Shown here: in pieces, positions 42,071-50,633 of the stretch
How the letters are laid out: each line of letters opens with the position of its first letter
Numbering within the stretch: the stretch's first letter is position 1
Origin: CALCTE01 sp045585835
Lineage (GTDB): Bacteria > Bacillota > Clostridia > Oscillospirales > CAG-272
Direction: 5' to 3'
NCBI GenBank assembly: GCA_045585835.1
Contig: JAZMZG010000009.1
Coordinates: 154,863 to 218,862, forward strand
DNA length: 64,000 bases
The notes under the pieces: model-generated
The model's database searches: none
Seen by the model: the letters and a program-made list of their open reading frames with translations, nothing else
What the model was told of the DNA's origin: nothing
Translations under genes and position numbers: made by a program

Positions 42071-44359
42071 ATGCAGAGTATGACAGGCCTTGATCTGAAG
42101 ATCAAGGAAATGGCACGAAGAATATACGAGCTTCGTGAGATCGAAAACCTAACGGTTGAGGAAATGGCGCAAAAGACGGGCGTTTCCGTAGAGGAGTATA
42201 CTGACTGCGAAAACGGACGTTGTGACTTAAACTTTGCGTTCATTTATCGTTGTGCGCTTGCGTTTAACGTGGACGTTACGGACATAATCGAGGGTAAGAG
42301 CCCCACGCTCAAGTCCTTCACCGTTACGAAAGCGGGTGCGGGACAGAGGATAGAAGAGGCTCACGGTATGACCTACTATAATCTTGCTTCGGCATTCAGA
42401 AGCAGGATAGCCGAGCCGCTTTATGTGTGCTGTCGCTACGATGAGAGCGCACAGCATAAGGATATAGAGCTTACCACGCACGCAGGTCAGGAATGCGACA
42501 TTGTCGTTTCGGGTAATCTTATGGTGCAGATAGGCGAGCATAAGGAGATTTTAGCGCCGGGCGACAGTATCTATTACGACAGCTCCGCACCCCACGGTAT
42601 GATAGCCGTCGGCGGCGGTGACTGCACCTTCTACGCAATAGTCTTAAATCCCACGGGAGAGCCTATTCCCGAGCTTCGAAACCAGACTATTTTAGAGGGC
42701 AAAGCGCCTATAAAGAGAGACGACTCCGAGCGTGTATATCATAACTTCGTAGACGTTGTTGAGGACGAAAAGGGCACGCCTCTTTCCATAAGCTTTAAGA
42801 ACACGGAAAAATTCAATTTCGCTTACGATATACTTGATGTTATCGCCAAAAAAGACCCCGACAAGACTGCGATGCTCCATATTTCGACCGACAAGACGGA
42901 AAAGTACATAAGCTTTTCCGAGGTAAAGAAAAATTCGTGCAGAGCCGCAAACTATTTTAAGTCTCTCGGCATCAAAAAGGGCGACAAGGTAATGCTTATG
43001 ATGGGCAGACACTACCAATTTTGGTATGCTATGCTCGGCTTAAACCGCATCGGCGCCATCGGTATACCTGCGATGAATCAGCTTCTTGCGCACGATATCG
43101 AATACCGTCTTGAAACGGCGGGAATTTCCGCAGTAATATGTACCTCAAAGGGCGCTTGCGCCGAAGAGGTGGACAAAGCCGCACAAAGCTACGGCGGACT
43201 TAAACATAAGATAATCGTTGAGGGATATCGAGAGGGTTGGAGAAACTTTGACGATGAAGCTTCCCTTTTCAGCACTCATTTTGAGCGCACAGAGGACAGT
43301 CCCGGCGGTGACGATACCATGATAATGTTCTTCACCTCGGGTACGACAGGTTATCCCAAGATAGCCGCTCACGATTACAGATACGCACTCGGACATTTCC
43401 ATACCGCAAAGTATTGGCATAACGTAGACCCCGACGGGCTTCACTTCACCATCTCGGATACGGGTTGGGCAAAGTCGATGTGGGGTAAATTCTACGGACA
43501 GTGGCTTTGCGAGGCGGCAACCTTCGTTTACGATTTCGACCGCTTCAGTGCGGCGGATATACTTCCGATGTTCGCAAAATATAACATCACCACCTTCTGC
43601 GCACCGCCTACGATGCTTCGAATGATGGTAAAAGAGGATATCTCCAAATACGACCTTTCGAGCGTAAAGCATATGACTACTGCGGGAGAGGCGCTTAACC
43701 CCGAGATATACCGTCAGTTTGAAAAGGCGACGGGACTGCAGATACTTGAGGGCTTTGGTCAGACCGAGACTACTATGGTCATCGGAAACCTCACGGGCGC
43801 ACCGCATAAGCTCGGTTCGATGGGCAGACCCGCACCGACGTATAAGGTCGAGCTTATGGATGCAGACGGCAAGCCCGTAAAGAAGGGCGAAACAGGCGAG
43901 ATAGTTATCCGCACCGTTGAGGGTGCACCATGCGGACTCTTCACGGGCTATTATAAAGATGAAGAGAAAACGAAAGAGGTATGGCACGACGGCTACTATC
44001 ACACGGGTGATATGGCGTGGTGCGACGAGGACGGATTTTATTGGTACGTCGGCAGAGGCGACGACGTTATCAAATCTTCCGGTTACCGCATAGGACCTTT
44101 CGAGATAGAAAGCGTTATAATGGAGCTTCCCTACGTGCTTGAATGCGGCGTAAGCCCTGCACCCGACGAAGTGAGAGGGCAGGTAGTTAAGGCGTCTATC
44201 GTGCTTGTAAAGGGTACGGAAGCGACGGAAGAGCTGAAAAAAGAGATTCAGGAATACGTTAAAAAGCATACCGCTCCGTATAAGTATCCGAGAATAGTCA
44301 TATTCAAGGACGAGCTTCCCAAGACTGCAAGCGGAAAGATACAAAGAAGCAAACTGTAA
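42071..44359 (+). CDS. HTH-cupin-acyl-CoA ligase fusion protein
   Basis: A 762-residue protein in three parts. Residues about 10-65 are an XRE-type HTH (TVEEMAQKTGVSVEEYTDCENG). About 100-190 is a cupin (TTHAGQECDIVVSG, LAPGDSIYYDSSAPH). From about 230 is an AMP-forming ligase with FFTSGTTGYPKIAAH, EGFGQTETT, YHTGDMAW and the C-terminal Lys in KTASGKIQRS. Ligases of this type activate acetate or short- and medium-chain acids. The Val T-box and the downstream oxidoreductase suggest isobutyrate as substrate, which is inference. The HTH-cupin part may sense the acid or acyl-CoA. ATG at 42071 follows GGAGGAAATT; the frame extends into the T-box but that is leader. Confidence 0.85.
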   Translation: MQSMTGLDLKIKEMARRIYELREIENLTVEEMAQKTGVSVEEYTDCENGRCDLNFAFIYRCALAFNVDVTDIIEGKSPTLKSFTVTKAGAGQRIEEAHGMTYYNLASAFRSRIAEPLYVCCRYDESAQHKDIELTTHAGQECDIVVSGNLMVQIGEHKEILAPGDSIYYDSSAPHGMIAVGGGDCTFYAIVLNPTGEPIPELRNQTILEGKAPIKRDDSERVYHNFVDVVEDEKGTPLSISFKNTEKFNFAYDILDVIAKKDPDKTAMLHISTDKTEKYISFSEVKKNSCRAANYFKSLGIKKGDKVMLMMGRHYQFWYAMLGLNRIGAIGIPAMNQLLAHDIEYRLETAGISAVICTSKGACAEEVDKAAQSYGGLKHKIIVEGYREGWRNFDDEASLFSTHFERTEDSPGGDDTMIMFFTSGTTGYPKIAAHDYRYALGHFHTAKYWHNVDPDGLHFTISDTGWAKSMWGKFYGQWLCEAATFVYDFDRFSAADILPMFAKYNITTFCAPPTMLRMMVKEDISKYDLSSVKHMTTAGEALNPEIYRQFEKATGLQILEGFGQTETTMVIGNLTGAPHKLGSMGRPAPTYKVELMDADGKPVKKGETGEIVIRTVEGAPCGLFTGYYKDEEKTKEVWHDGYYHTGDMAWCDEDGFYWYVGRGDDVIKSSGYRIGPFEIESVIMELPYVLECGVSPAPDEVRGQVVKASIVLVKGTEATEELKKEIQEYVKKHTAPYKYPRIVIFKDELPKTASGKIQRSKL

Positions 44360-44383
44360 TATTACCGTAAAGGAGAGATATAA

Positions 44384-45469
44384 ATGAAATCGAATTTCAC
44401 ATTCATTAAGAACGAAGCACCCAAAGCAAAGCCGCAAGATGAAAGCAAGCTCGGCTTTGGCAAGATCTTCACAGACCATATGTTCCTTATGAACTATACG
44501 GAACAGAAGGGTTGGCACGACGGAAGAATCGTTCCCTACGGCCCTATAGCTCTTGACCCCTCTGCGATGGTATTCCATTATGCGCAGGAGCTTTTTGAGG
44601 GTATGAAGGCATACCGCCACCCAAATGGCGAAATTAAGCTTTTTAGACCCAACAAGAACATCGAGCGTATGAATAACACCTGCGACAGACTCTGCGTTCC
44701 GAGAATCGACCCCGAGGTTGCGCTTGAAGCTATATGCGCTCTCGTTGAAGCGGATAAGGATTGGATTCCCCAAAAGGACGGCACATCTCTTTATATCCGT
44801 CCCTTTATAATCGCAACAGACCCCTTCCTCGGCGTTCACCCCGCAAAGACCTATATCTTTGCAATCATTCTTTCACCCGTCGGCTCATATTATGCCGCAG
44901 GTATCAACCCTGTTAAGATCATGGTTGAGAGAGAGTACGTGCGCTGCGTAAAGGGCGGAACGGGACTTGCAAAAGCGGGCGGCAACTACGCGGCAAGCCT
45001 TATCGGTCAGCAGAAGGCAGAGGAAAAGGGCTTTGCACAGGTATTGTGGCTTGACGGCGTACACCGCAAGTACATAGACGAAGTCGGTGCGATGAACGTA
45101 TTTTTCGTAATCGACAACGTCGTTGTCACACCCGACCTCACCGACGGCAACATTCTTCCCGGCGTAACGAGAGCTTCTTGCATAGAGCTTCTTCGCGAGT
45201 GGGGATATAAGGTCGAGGAAAGAAAGCTTTCCATCGACGAGGTCATCGAAGCACAAAAGACGGGAAAACTTAACGAAGCCTTCGGTACCGGTACGGCGGC
45301 AGTTATTTCTCCCATCGGCGAGCTTTATGACGAGGGCGAGAATTACATCGTAAACAACAACGAGATCGGACCTATTGCACAAAGACTCTACAATGAGCTT
45401 TACGGTATGCAGACGGGCAAGGTCGAGGACTATATGAAATGGACATATCCTATAAAGGCTTCCCTGTAA
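44384..45469 (+). CDS. ilvE: Branched-chain amino acid aminotransferase
   Basis: A 361-residue class IV PLP enzyme that interconverts Val, Leu and Ile with their 2-oxoacids. It is of the BCAT2-type length. FHYAQELFEGMKAYR, LYIRPFIIAT, KAGGNYAAS (with the PLP Lys region) and EVGAMNVFFV are conserved. AAAGGAGAG precedes the ATG. In this operon it would take 2-oxoisovalerate from the oxidoreductase to valine, or run in reverse. Confidence 0.95.
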   Translation: MKSNFTFIKNEAPKAKPQDESKLGFGKIFTDHMFLMNYTEQKGWHDGRIVPYGPIALDPSAMVFHYAQELFEGMKAYRHPNGEIKLFRPNKNIERMNNTCDRLCVPRIDPEVALEAICALVEADKDWIPQKDGTSLYIRPFIIATDPFLGVHPAKTYIFAIILSPVGSYYAAGINPVKIMVEREYVRCVKGGTGLAKAGGNYAASLIGQQKAEEKGFAQVLWLDGVHRKYIDEVGAMNVFFVIDNVVVTPDLTDGNILPGVTRASCIELLREWGYKVEERKLSIDEVIEAQKTGKLNEAFGTGTAAVISPIGELYDEGENYIVNNNEIGPIAQRLYNELYGMQTGKVEDYMKWTYPIKASL

Positions 45470-46116
45470 AAAGAGTAAACCTCTTTTGCGGACACTACGG
45501 TAGCGGAAAAACGAATATTGCGGTAAACTACGCGATGGCGCTCAAAAACAGCGGGCATAACGTGGCTATAGCGGATATGGACGTTGTAAATCCTTATTTT
45601 CGCACCAAGGACAGCGAAAAGGAGCTTACAAAAGCGGGTATTGACGTCATATCGCTTCCGTTTGCAAATACTAGCGTAGATCTTCCCGCCTTGCCGGGTG
45701 AGCTTTACGGGCTCGTTCAGCAGAAATCAAGATACGCAGTTTTGGACGTCGGCGGTGACGACAGAGGAGCTTACGCACTCGGAAGATACACACCGTATAT
45801 ATTGGAAGAAAACGATTATGCGATGTTTTTTGTGGCAAACTTCTACAGACCCTTAACTCGCACGGCAGAAGAAGCTTATGCTATAATGAAGGAGATAGAA
45901 GCGGCGTGTAAGATACCGTTTACCGCTATAATAAACAATTCCAATTTGGGAGAAGAAACGACCGCAGAGGCTATAGAGAAAACGCAAAAAGAGGCTGAGG
46001 CGCTTTCAAAGATAAGCGCACTTCCCATAGCTTATGTAAGCTGTAGGGAAGACCTTGCCGAAAAAATAAATGCAGAGAGGGTATTTCCCTTGACGCTTCA
46101 GGAAAAAATCTTTTAA
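45439..46116 (+). CDS. P-loop ATPase of the MinD/CobQ class
   Basis: A 225-residue soluble NTPase. Walker A is GHYGSGKTNIAVNYA (about 17-31), a Walker A'-like VAIADMDVVNPYFRTKDS follows, and VLDVGGDDRG serves as Walker B. Relatives are found beside 2-oxoacid:ferredoxin oxidoreductase genes in Clostridia; a role in Fe-S or complex assembly is a guess. The start ATG lies 31 bases inside ilvE; no later start codon precedes the Walker A, so the overlap is probably real. Confidence 0.75.
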   Translation: MDISYKGFPVKRVNLFCGHYGSGKTNIAVNYAMALKNSGHNVAIADMDVVNPYFRTKDSEKELTKAGIDVISLPFANTSVDLPALPGELYGLVQQKSRYAVLDVGGDDRGAYALGRYTPYILEENDYAMFFVANFYRPLTRTAEEAYAIMKEIEAACKIPFTAIINNSNLGEETTAEAIEKTQKEAEALSKISALPIAYVSCREDLAEKINAERVFPLTLQEKIF

Positions 46117-46135
46117 ACGAAGGAGAGATGTAAAA

Positions 46136-46342
46136 ATGGCAAAGGTTACGTTTGACACGGACAGATGTAAGGGTTGCGGACTTTGCGTTACCGTATGCCC
46201 TAAAAAGATCATCGTACTTTCCAAGGAAAAAATAAACAGAAAGGGACATTCACCGGCTGAAATGACCGATCAGGAAAAGTGCATCGCTTGTGCATTTTGC
46301 GCAACTATGTGCCCCGATTGCGTTATCACCGTTGAGAAGTGA
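46136..46342 (+). CDS. 2-oxoacid:ferredoxin oxidoreductase, ferredoxin-like (delta) subunit
   Basis: A 68-residue protein with two [4Fe-4S] motifs, CKGCGLCVTVCP and CIACAFCATMCP. It carries electrons between ferredoxin and the TPP-containing core. AAGGAGA precedes the ATG. First of four oxidoreductase subunits; the order delta-alpha-beta-gamma is common for KorDABC/VorDBAC. Confidence 0.92.
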   Translation: MAKVTFDTDRCKGCGLCVTVCPKKIIVLSKEKINRKGHSPAEMTDQEKCIACAFCATMCPDCVITVEK

Positions 46343-46352
46343 GGTGGCTTAA

Positions 46353-47417
46353 ATGGCAGAAAAGGTTTTGATGAAGGGCAACGAAGCTATCGCAGAGGCG
46401 GCTATCCGCTCAGGCTGCAGACACTACTTCGGCTATCCCATAACACCTCAAACAGAGGTTGCCGCATATATGGCAAAGCGTATGCCCAAGATAGGCGGCG
46501 TATTTTTGCAGGCTGAAAGCGAAGTTTCGGCTATAAATATGGTATACGGCGTAGCGGGCACGGGACTTCGTGTTATGACGTCCTCGTCCTCTCCCGGAAT
46601 TTCCTTAAAGCAGGAGGGTATCTCCTACATAGCGGGTGCAGATCTTCCCGCACTTATCGTTAACGTGCAAAGAGGCGGCCCCGGTCTTGGAGGTATCCAG
46701 CCCTCGCAGTCCGACTATTTCCAAGCAACCAAGGGCGGCGGACACGGCGACTATCACCTTATAGTTCTCACTCCCTCGTCCGTTCAGGAGATGGCAGATA
46801 TGACATCTCTTGCGTTTGACCTTGCTGACAAGTATCTTATGCCCGTAATGCTTCTTGCAGACGGCACTATGGGACAGATGATGGAGCCCGTAGAGCTTCC
46901 CGAGGAAAAGACCGTTACGGCAGAGGATAAGCCTTGGGCGGTCACGGGAACGAAGATGAAGAGAAAGCACAATATCATCAATTCTCTTTACCTTGTACCC
47001 GACGAGCTTGAGAAGAAGAATTTTGAGAGATTCGAAAAATATAAGCTCATTGAGGAAAATGAGGCAAGATACGAGAGCTTTATGATGGACGACGCAGAAT
47101 ATTGTGTAGTTGCATTTGGTATCGCCGCAAGAGTATCGAGAAATGCGGTCATCGCCGCACGCAAAGAGGGTATAAAGGTCGGTATGGTCCGTCCTCTTAC
47201 CGTATGGCCCTTCCCCAAAAAGCCCATTAGCGATGCGGCAGATAAGGTCAAGGGATTTTTGAGTGTAGAGCTTTCGATGGGACAGATGATCGAGGATATT
47301 AAGCTTGCCGAAGAATGCAAGAAGCCCGTATTCCTTTGCAATCGTGCAGGCGGAATGATCCCCACTCCCGAAGAGGTTATAGAAGCAATTAGAAAGATGA
47401 AGGGAGAGTGCAAATAA
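46353..47417 (+). CDS. 2-oxoacid:ferredoxin oxidoreductase alpha subunit (VorB/KorA type)
   Basis: A 354-residue subunit binding the pyrimidine side of TPP and CoA. GYPITPQTEVAAYMA near residue 27 and MTSSSSPGISLKQEG are the diagnostic parts. Sequence resembles proteins called 3-methyl-2-oxobutanoate dehydrogenase VorB, though KorA (2-oxoglutarate) subunits are close. The Val T-box and ilvE favour branched-chain 2-oxoacids. Overlaps the beta gene (TAATG). Confidence 0.9.
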   Translation: MAEKVLMKGNEAIAEAAIRSGCRHYFGYPITPQTEVAAYMAKRMPKIGGVFLQAESEVSAINMVYGVAGTGLRVMTSSSSPGISLKQEGISYIAGADLPALIVNVQRGGPGLGGIQPSQSDYFQATKGGGHGDYHLIVLTPSSVQEMADMTSLAFDLADKYLMPVMLLADGTMGQMMEPVELPEEKTVTAEDKPWAVTGTKMKRKHNIINSLYLVPDELEKKNFERFEKYKLIEENEARYESFMMDDAEYCVVAFGIAARVSRNAVIAARKEGIKVGMVRPLTVWPFPKKPISDAADKVKGFLSVELSMGQMIEDIKLAEECKKPVFLCNRAGGMIPTPEEVIEAIRKMKGECK

Positions 47418-48166
47418 TGACAGTATTTGAAAAGCCCAAGAGCCTGACCGAGAAAGAACTTCACTATTGCCCCGGCTGTACCCACGGTATTATTCACCGC
47501 TTGGTTGCAGAAGCTATTGACGAGCTCGGCATTGAAGGCAAGACCGTAGGTGTTGCACCCGTAGGCTGTGCGGTTATGGCTTATGATTATTTTGCTTGCG
47601 ATATGGTCGAGGCAGCTCACGGAAGAGCGCCCGCAGTTGCAACGGGCATCAAGCGCGCTTTGCCCGAGAACATTGTATTCACCTATCAAGGTGACGGCGA
47701 CCTTGCCTCCATCGGTATGGCGGAGACGGTACACGCCGCAACGAGAAACGAAAATATAACCGTTATCTTCGTAAACAACGCAATTTATGGTATGACGGGC
47801 GGACAGATGGCCCCCACATCTCTTCCCGGACAGGTCACGCAGACCTCTCCCTACGGCAGAGACGTAGCTACGGCGGGTTATCCCGTAAAGGTCAGCGAAA
47901 TGCTTTCCACGCTTGACGGGCCCGAATTTATCGCAAGAGTTGCGGTAAATAACGTAAAGAACGTCAAGAATGCAAAGAAGATGATAAAGAAGGCGTTTGA
48001 AAATCAGGTTAGCGGCAAGGGATTTTCTCTTGTTGAGGTCGTTTCCACCTGCCCTACAAACTGGGGTATGACACCTGAGAAGGCACTTGAATGGGTGGAT
48101 GAAAAGATGATACCTTACTATCCTCTCGGTGTATATAAGGACAAGAGCGCAAAGGAGGCGGAGTAA
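47417..48166 (+). CDS. 2-oxoacid:ferredoxin oxidoreductase beta subunit (TPP-binding)
   Basis: A 249-residue subunit. The TPP/Mg2+ motif GDGDLASIGMAETVHAA runs to VNNAIYGMTGGQ. HYCPGCTHGIIHRL near the N-terminus is shared with VorA/KorB. The start is ATG 47417, with AGGGAGA upstream; a GTG 9 bases earlier overlaps that site. Works with alpha, gamma and delta to decarboxylate a 2-oxoacid, or in reverse to carboxylate an acyl-CoA with reduced ferredoxin. Confidence 0.9.
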   Translation: MTVFEKPKSLTEKELHYCPGCTHGIIHRLVAEAIDELGIEGKTVGVAPVGCAVMAYDYFACDMVEAAHGRAPAVATGIKRALPENIVFTYQGDGDLASIGMAETVHAATRNENITVIFVNNAIYGMTGGQMAPTSLPGQVTQTSPYGRDVATAGYPVKVSEMLSTLDGPEFIARVAVNNVKNVKNAKKMIKKAFENQVSGKGFSLVEVVSTCPTNWGMTPEKALEWVDEKMIPYYPLGVYKDKSAKEAE

Positions 48167-48167
48167 T

Positions 48168-48707
48168 ATGACAACACAGATATTGATTGCCGGATTTGGC
48201 GGTCAGGGCGTACTTTTTGCGGGAAAGTTCCTTGCGTATAAGGCGCTTCTTGAAGGCAAACAGCTTTCTTGGCTTCCTTCCTACGGTCCCGAAATGAGAG
48301 GCGGCACGGCAAACTGCAGCGTTATCATCAGCGATGAGCTTGTAGGCTCTCCCATCGTATCGGCGCCCGACGTGCTTATTGCGATGAACCTCCCCTCGCT
48401 TGATAAATACGAGGATGCGGTCGTTTCGGGTGGAACTATCTTCGTTGACTCAACCCTTATCGAAAGAAAGGTCACAAGAAGCGACGTCAAGGTGGTATAT
48501 ATTCCTTCAACTGCTCTTGCACAGTCTATCGGAGCACCCACCCTTTCCAATATGATAATGATGGGCAAGTTCTTAAAAGAGTGCGACGCCGTAAGCTACG
48601 ACAATCTTGAGGACGCACTCAAAAAGATAGTTTCCGCAAGACATGCAGATTTATTTGACGTAAACCTTAAAGCTGTCAACTGCGGCTACAATTACGAAAA
48701 TAAATAA
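48168..48707 (+). CDS. 2-oxoacid:ferredoxin oxidoreductase gamma subunit
   Basis: A 179-residue subunit with the gamma-domain signature IAGFGGQGVLFAGKFLA and the SYGPEMRGGTANCSVIIS segment. GGAGGCGGAG lies just before the ATG at 48168. Completes the four-subunit enzyme. The operon ends here without a clear terminator; the next promoter starts 7 bases later. Confidence 0.92.
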   Translation: MTTQILIAGFGGQGVLFAGKFLAYKALLEGKQLSWLPSYGPEMRGGTANCSVIISDELVGSPIVSAPDVLIAMNLPSLDKYEDAVVSGGTIFVDSTLIERKVTRSDVKVVYIPSTALAQSIGAPTLSNMIMMGKFLKECDAVSYDNLEDALKKIVSARHADLFDVNLKAVNCGYNYENK

Positions 48708-48713
48708 AAGGTA

Positions 48714-48742
48714 TTGACAAACAAAAATAAATAGTATAGAAT
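48714..48742 (+). promoter_or_regulatory. Promoter of the lysine-riboswitch operon
   Basis: TTGACA (48714-48719), a 17-base spacer and TAGAAT (48737-48742). Confidence 0.7.
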
Positions 48743-48751
48743 TTACTTAAG

Positions 48752-48920
48752 ATGATAGAGGCGCGGCCTTTGAAAAGTAGCATTGTCTTTCATATCCGGC
48801 GGGATTTCGAGACTTTGTGAAAGGCAAGACCGCCGAAGATACGTCTGCGGCGGCAGCGTTTCTGGTAGTGCGAAATAAGATTCGTTCTACTGTCGCATTA
48901 TTTGCGGAGGGCTATCTCGA
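48752..48920 (+). promoter_or_regulatory. Lysine riboswitch (L box)
   Basis: The lysine aptamer core is present in order: GATAGAGGCGCGG at the 5' side, AAGTAGCA, GGCGGGATTTCGAGAC, GTGAAAGGCAAGACCGCCGAAG, TCTGGTAG, CTACTGTCGCA and GCGGAGGGCTATC at the 3' side. GATAG (48754-) and CTATC close P1. It precedes dapA. Lysine binding should favour the terminator at 48949-48989 and shut down the lysine operon. Confidence 0.93.
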
Positions 48921-48948
48921 ATTTATGTAATTCATTACGAACATAAAC

Positions 48949-48989
48949 GAGAGGTTTTTGCGTTATCCGCCAAAAACCTCTCATTTTTT
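48949..48989 (+). terminator. Lysine-riboswitch terminator
   Basis: A 12-bp stem GAGAGGTTTTTG / CAAAAACCTCTC with a 10-base loop, followed by ATTTTTTA, 19 bases before the dapA start. Confidence 0.88.
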
Positions 48990-49008
48990 AAAGTTCAAGG
49001 AGGACGTT

Positions 49009-49893
49009 ATGAAAAACACGATATTTAAAGGCGTAGCAACGGCGCTTATCACCCCGCTTACAAAGGACGGTATCGACTACAAAAAGTACGGTGAGCTTAT
49101 CGATTGGCAGATAAAAGAGGGCGTAAATGCTATCGTTACGATAGGAACGACGGGAGAGGGCTCAACGCTTAACGATAAAGAGCATAAGGAAGCTATCGAG
49201 TTTTGTGTAAAGCATACGGCAGGCAGAGTGCCCGTAATCGCAGGCACGGGCTCAAATGACATAAACTATGCCATAAGCCTTACCAAATTTGCTTGCGAGG
49301 CAGGCGTTGATGCGGTGCTTCTCATAACGCCCTACTATAATAAAGCTACACAAAAGGGAATGGAGATATCGTTTAGGGCTATAGCCGATGCTTCCACAAA
49401 GCCTTGTATCCTTTATAACGTACCCGGCAGAACGGGTTGCAATCTTCTTCCCGAAACGGTTGCAAAGCTTGCAAAGCACCCGAATATAGTTGCCGTTAAG
49501 GAAGCTTGCGGAAACATATCGCAAATTGCAAAGCTCATTTCGCTTTGCGGCGATGATATAGACGTATATTCCGGAAACGACGATCAGATAGTTCCCATTA
49601 TGTCCCTTGGCGGAATCGGAGTCATTTCCGTATTGTCTAACATAATGCCCGCAAAAACGGTTGAGATGTGCGATAAGTTTTTTGCAGGCGACGTAGCGGG
49701 CAGTGCAAAGATACAGCTTGACGTGCTTCCTCTTGTAGATGCGCTTTTCTGCGAGGTAAATCCCATACCCGCAAAGGCGGCTTGTGCGGCGATGGGACTT
49801 TGCGAAAACTATTTAAGACTTCCTCTTTGCCCGATGGACGAAAAGAAGGAAGCGGCTATGCTTGAAATAATGAAGGGGCACGGACTTATATGA
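49009..49893 (+). CDS. dapA: 4-hydroxy-tetrahydrodipicolinate synthase
   Basis: Condenses pyruvate with aspartate semialdehyde, the first lysine-branch step. GTTGEGSTL, LITPYYNKATQKG, the Schiff-base Lys in NIVAVKEACGN (about residue 161) and VYSGNDDQ are conserved. Length is 294 residues. The start is ATG 49009 after AAGGAGGACG; an in-frame ATG-like start at 48958 lies in the terminator. Overlaps dapB by 4 bases. Confidence 0.96.
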   Translation: MKNTIFKGVATALITPLTKDGIDYKKYGELIDWQIKEGVNAIVTIGTTGEGSTLNDKEHKEAIEFCVKHTAGRVPVIAGTGSNDINYAISLTKFACEAGVDAVLLITPYYNKATQKGMEISFRAIADASTKPCILYNVPGRTGCNLLPETVAKLAKHPNIVAVKEACGNISQIAKLISLCGDDIDVYSGNDDQIVPIMSLGGIGVISVLSNIMPAKTVEMCDKFFAGDVAGSAKIQLDVLPLVDALFCEVNPIPAKAACAAMGLCENYLRLPLCPMDEKKEAAMLEIMKGHGLI

Positions 49894-50624
49894 ACGTAAT
49901 AATCAGCGGCATTTGCGGCTTTATGGGAAAACAAGTATTAGAGCTTGCAAAAAATGCCTCCGAGATAGAAAAGATATACGGAATCGACCAAAACGCAGAC
50001 GGCACGGAAGATTACGAGTGTGCAAGAAGCTTCGACGAAGCGGATTTTGATGCGGATATCATAATCGACTTTTCCTCTCACCTTGCCACGAAAGCGCTTA
50101 TAGACTACTCGGTAAAGAAGAATATACCGCTCGTTCTTGCAACGACGGGACAGACCGAAGAAGAGCTTGCCTATATAAACGAGGGCGCAAAGAAGATACC
50201 CCTTTTCTTTTCGACAAACTACTCTCTCGGCGTAAGCCTTCTTATCGAAAGTGCAAAGAAGATAGCGGCGGTCATGAATACTGCGGATATCGAGATAGTC
50301 GAAACCCACCATAACCGCAAGACAGACGCTCCGAGCGGCACGGCAAAGACTATTGCCGAGGAAATCTGTTCAGTGCGTCAAGAACTGCACTGGGTAAACG
50401 GACACGCAGGAAAGAGAGACGCAAGCGAAATAGGTATCCATTCCGTCAGAATGGCAAACAACGTAGGTATACACGAGGTAATAATCGGCACCGACAAAGA
50501 AGCGGTGACGATAAAACACGAAGCATATACGAGAGCTGTATTTGCAGAGGGCGCACTCTGTGCGGCAAAATTCCTTGAAGGAAAGAGCGCGGGACTTTAC
50601 GGTATGAAGGATATGCTTAAATAG
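49890..50624 (+). CDS. dapB: 4-hydroxy-tetrahydrodipicolinate reductase
   Basis: Second lysine-branch enzyme. The nucleotide loop is ISGICGFMGKQV, and the signature ETHHNRKTDAPSGTAK holds the catalytic His and Lys. Length is 244 residues. ATGA overlap with dapA, 9 bases before ddh. Confidence 0.95.
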   Translation: MNVIISGICGFMGKQVLELAKNASEIEKIYGIDQNADGTEDYECARSFDEADFDADIIIDFSSHLATKALIDYSVKKNIPLVLATTGQTEEELAYINEGAKKIPLFFSTNYSLGVSLLIESAKKIAAVMNTADIEIVETHHNRKTDAPSGTAKTIAEEICSVRQELHWVNGHAGKRDASEIGIHSVRMANNVGIHEVIIGTDKEAVTIKHEAYTRAVFAEGALCAAKFLEGKSAGLYGMKDMLK

Positions 50625-50633
50625 AGGTAAACG

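Noticed and set aside
43145..44839. 564-codon open frame on the minus strand opposite the acyl-CoA ligase and ilvE genes
   Set aside because: Its translation is Cys/Arg/His-rich without domain patterns, and the opposite strand encodes two well-conserved proteins; it is a by-product of codon bias.
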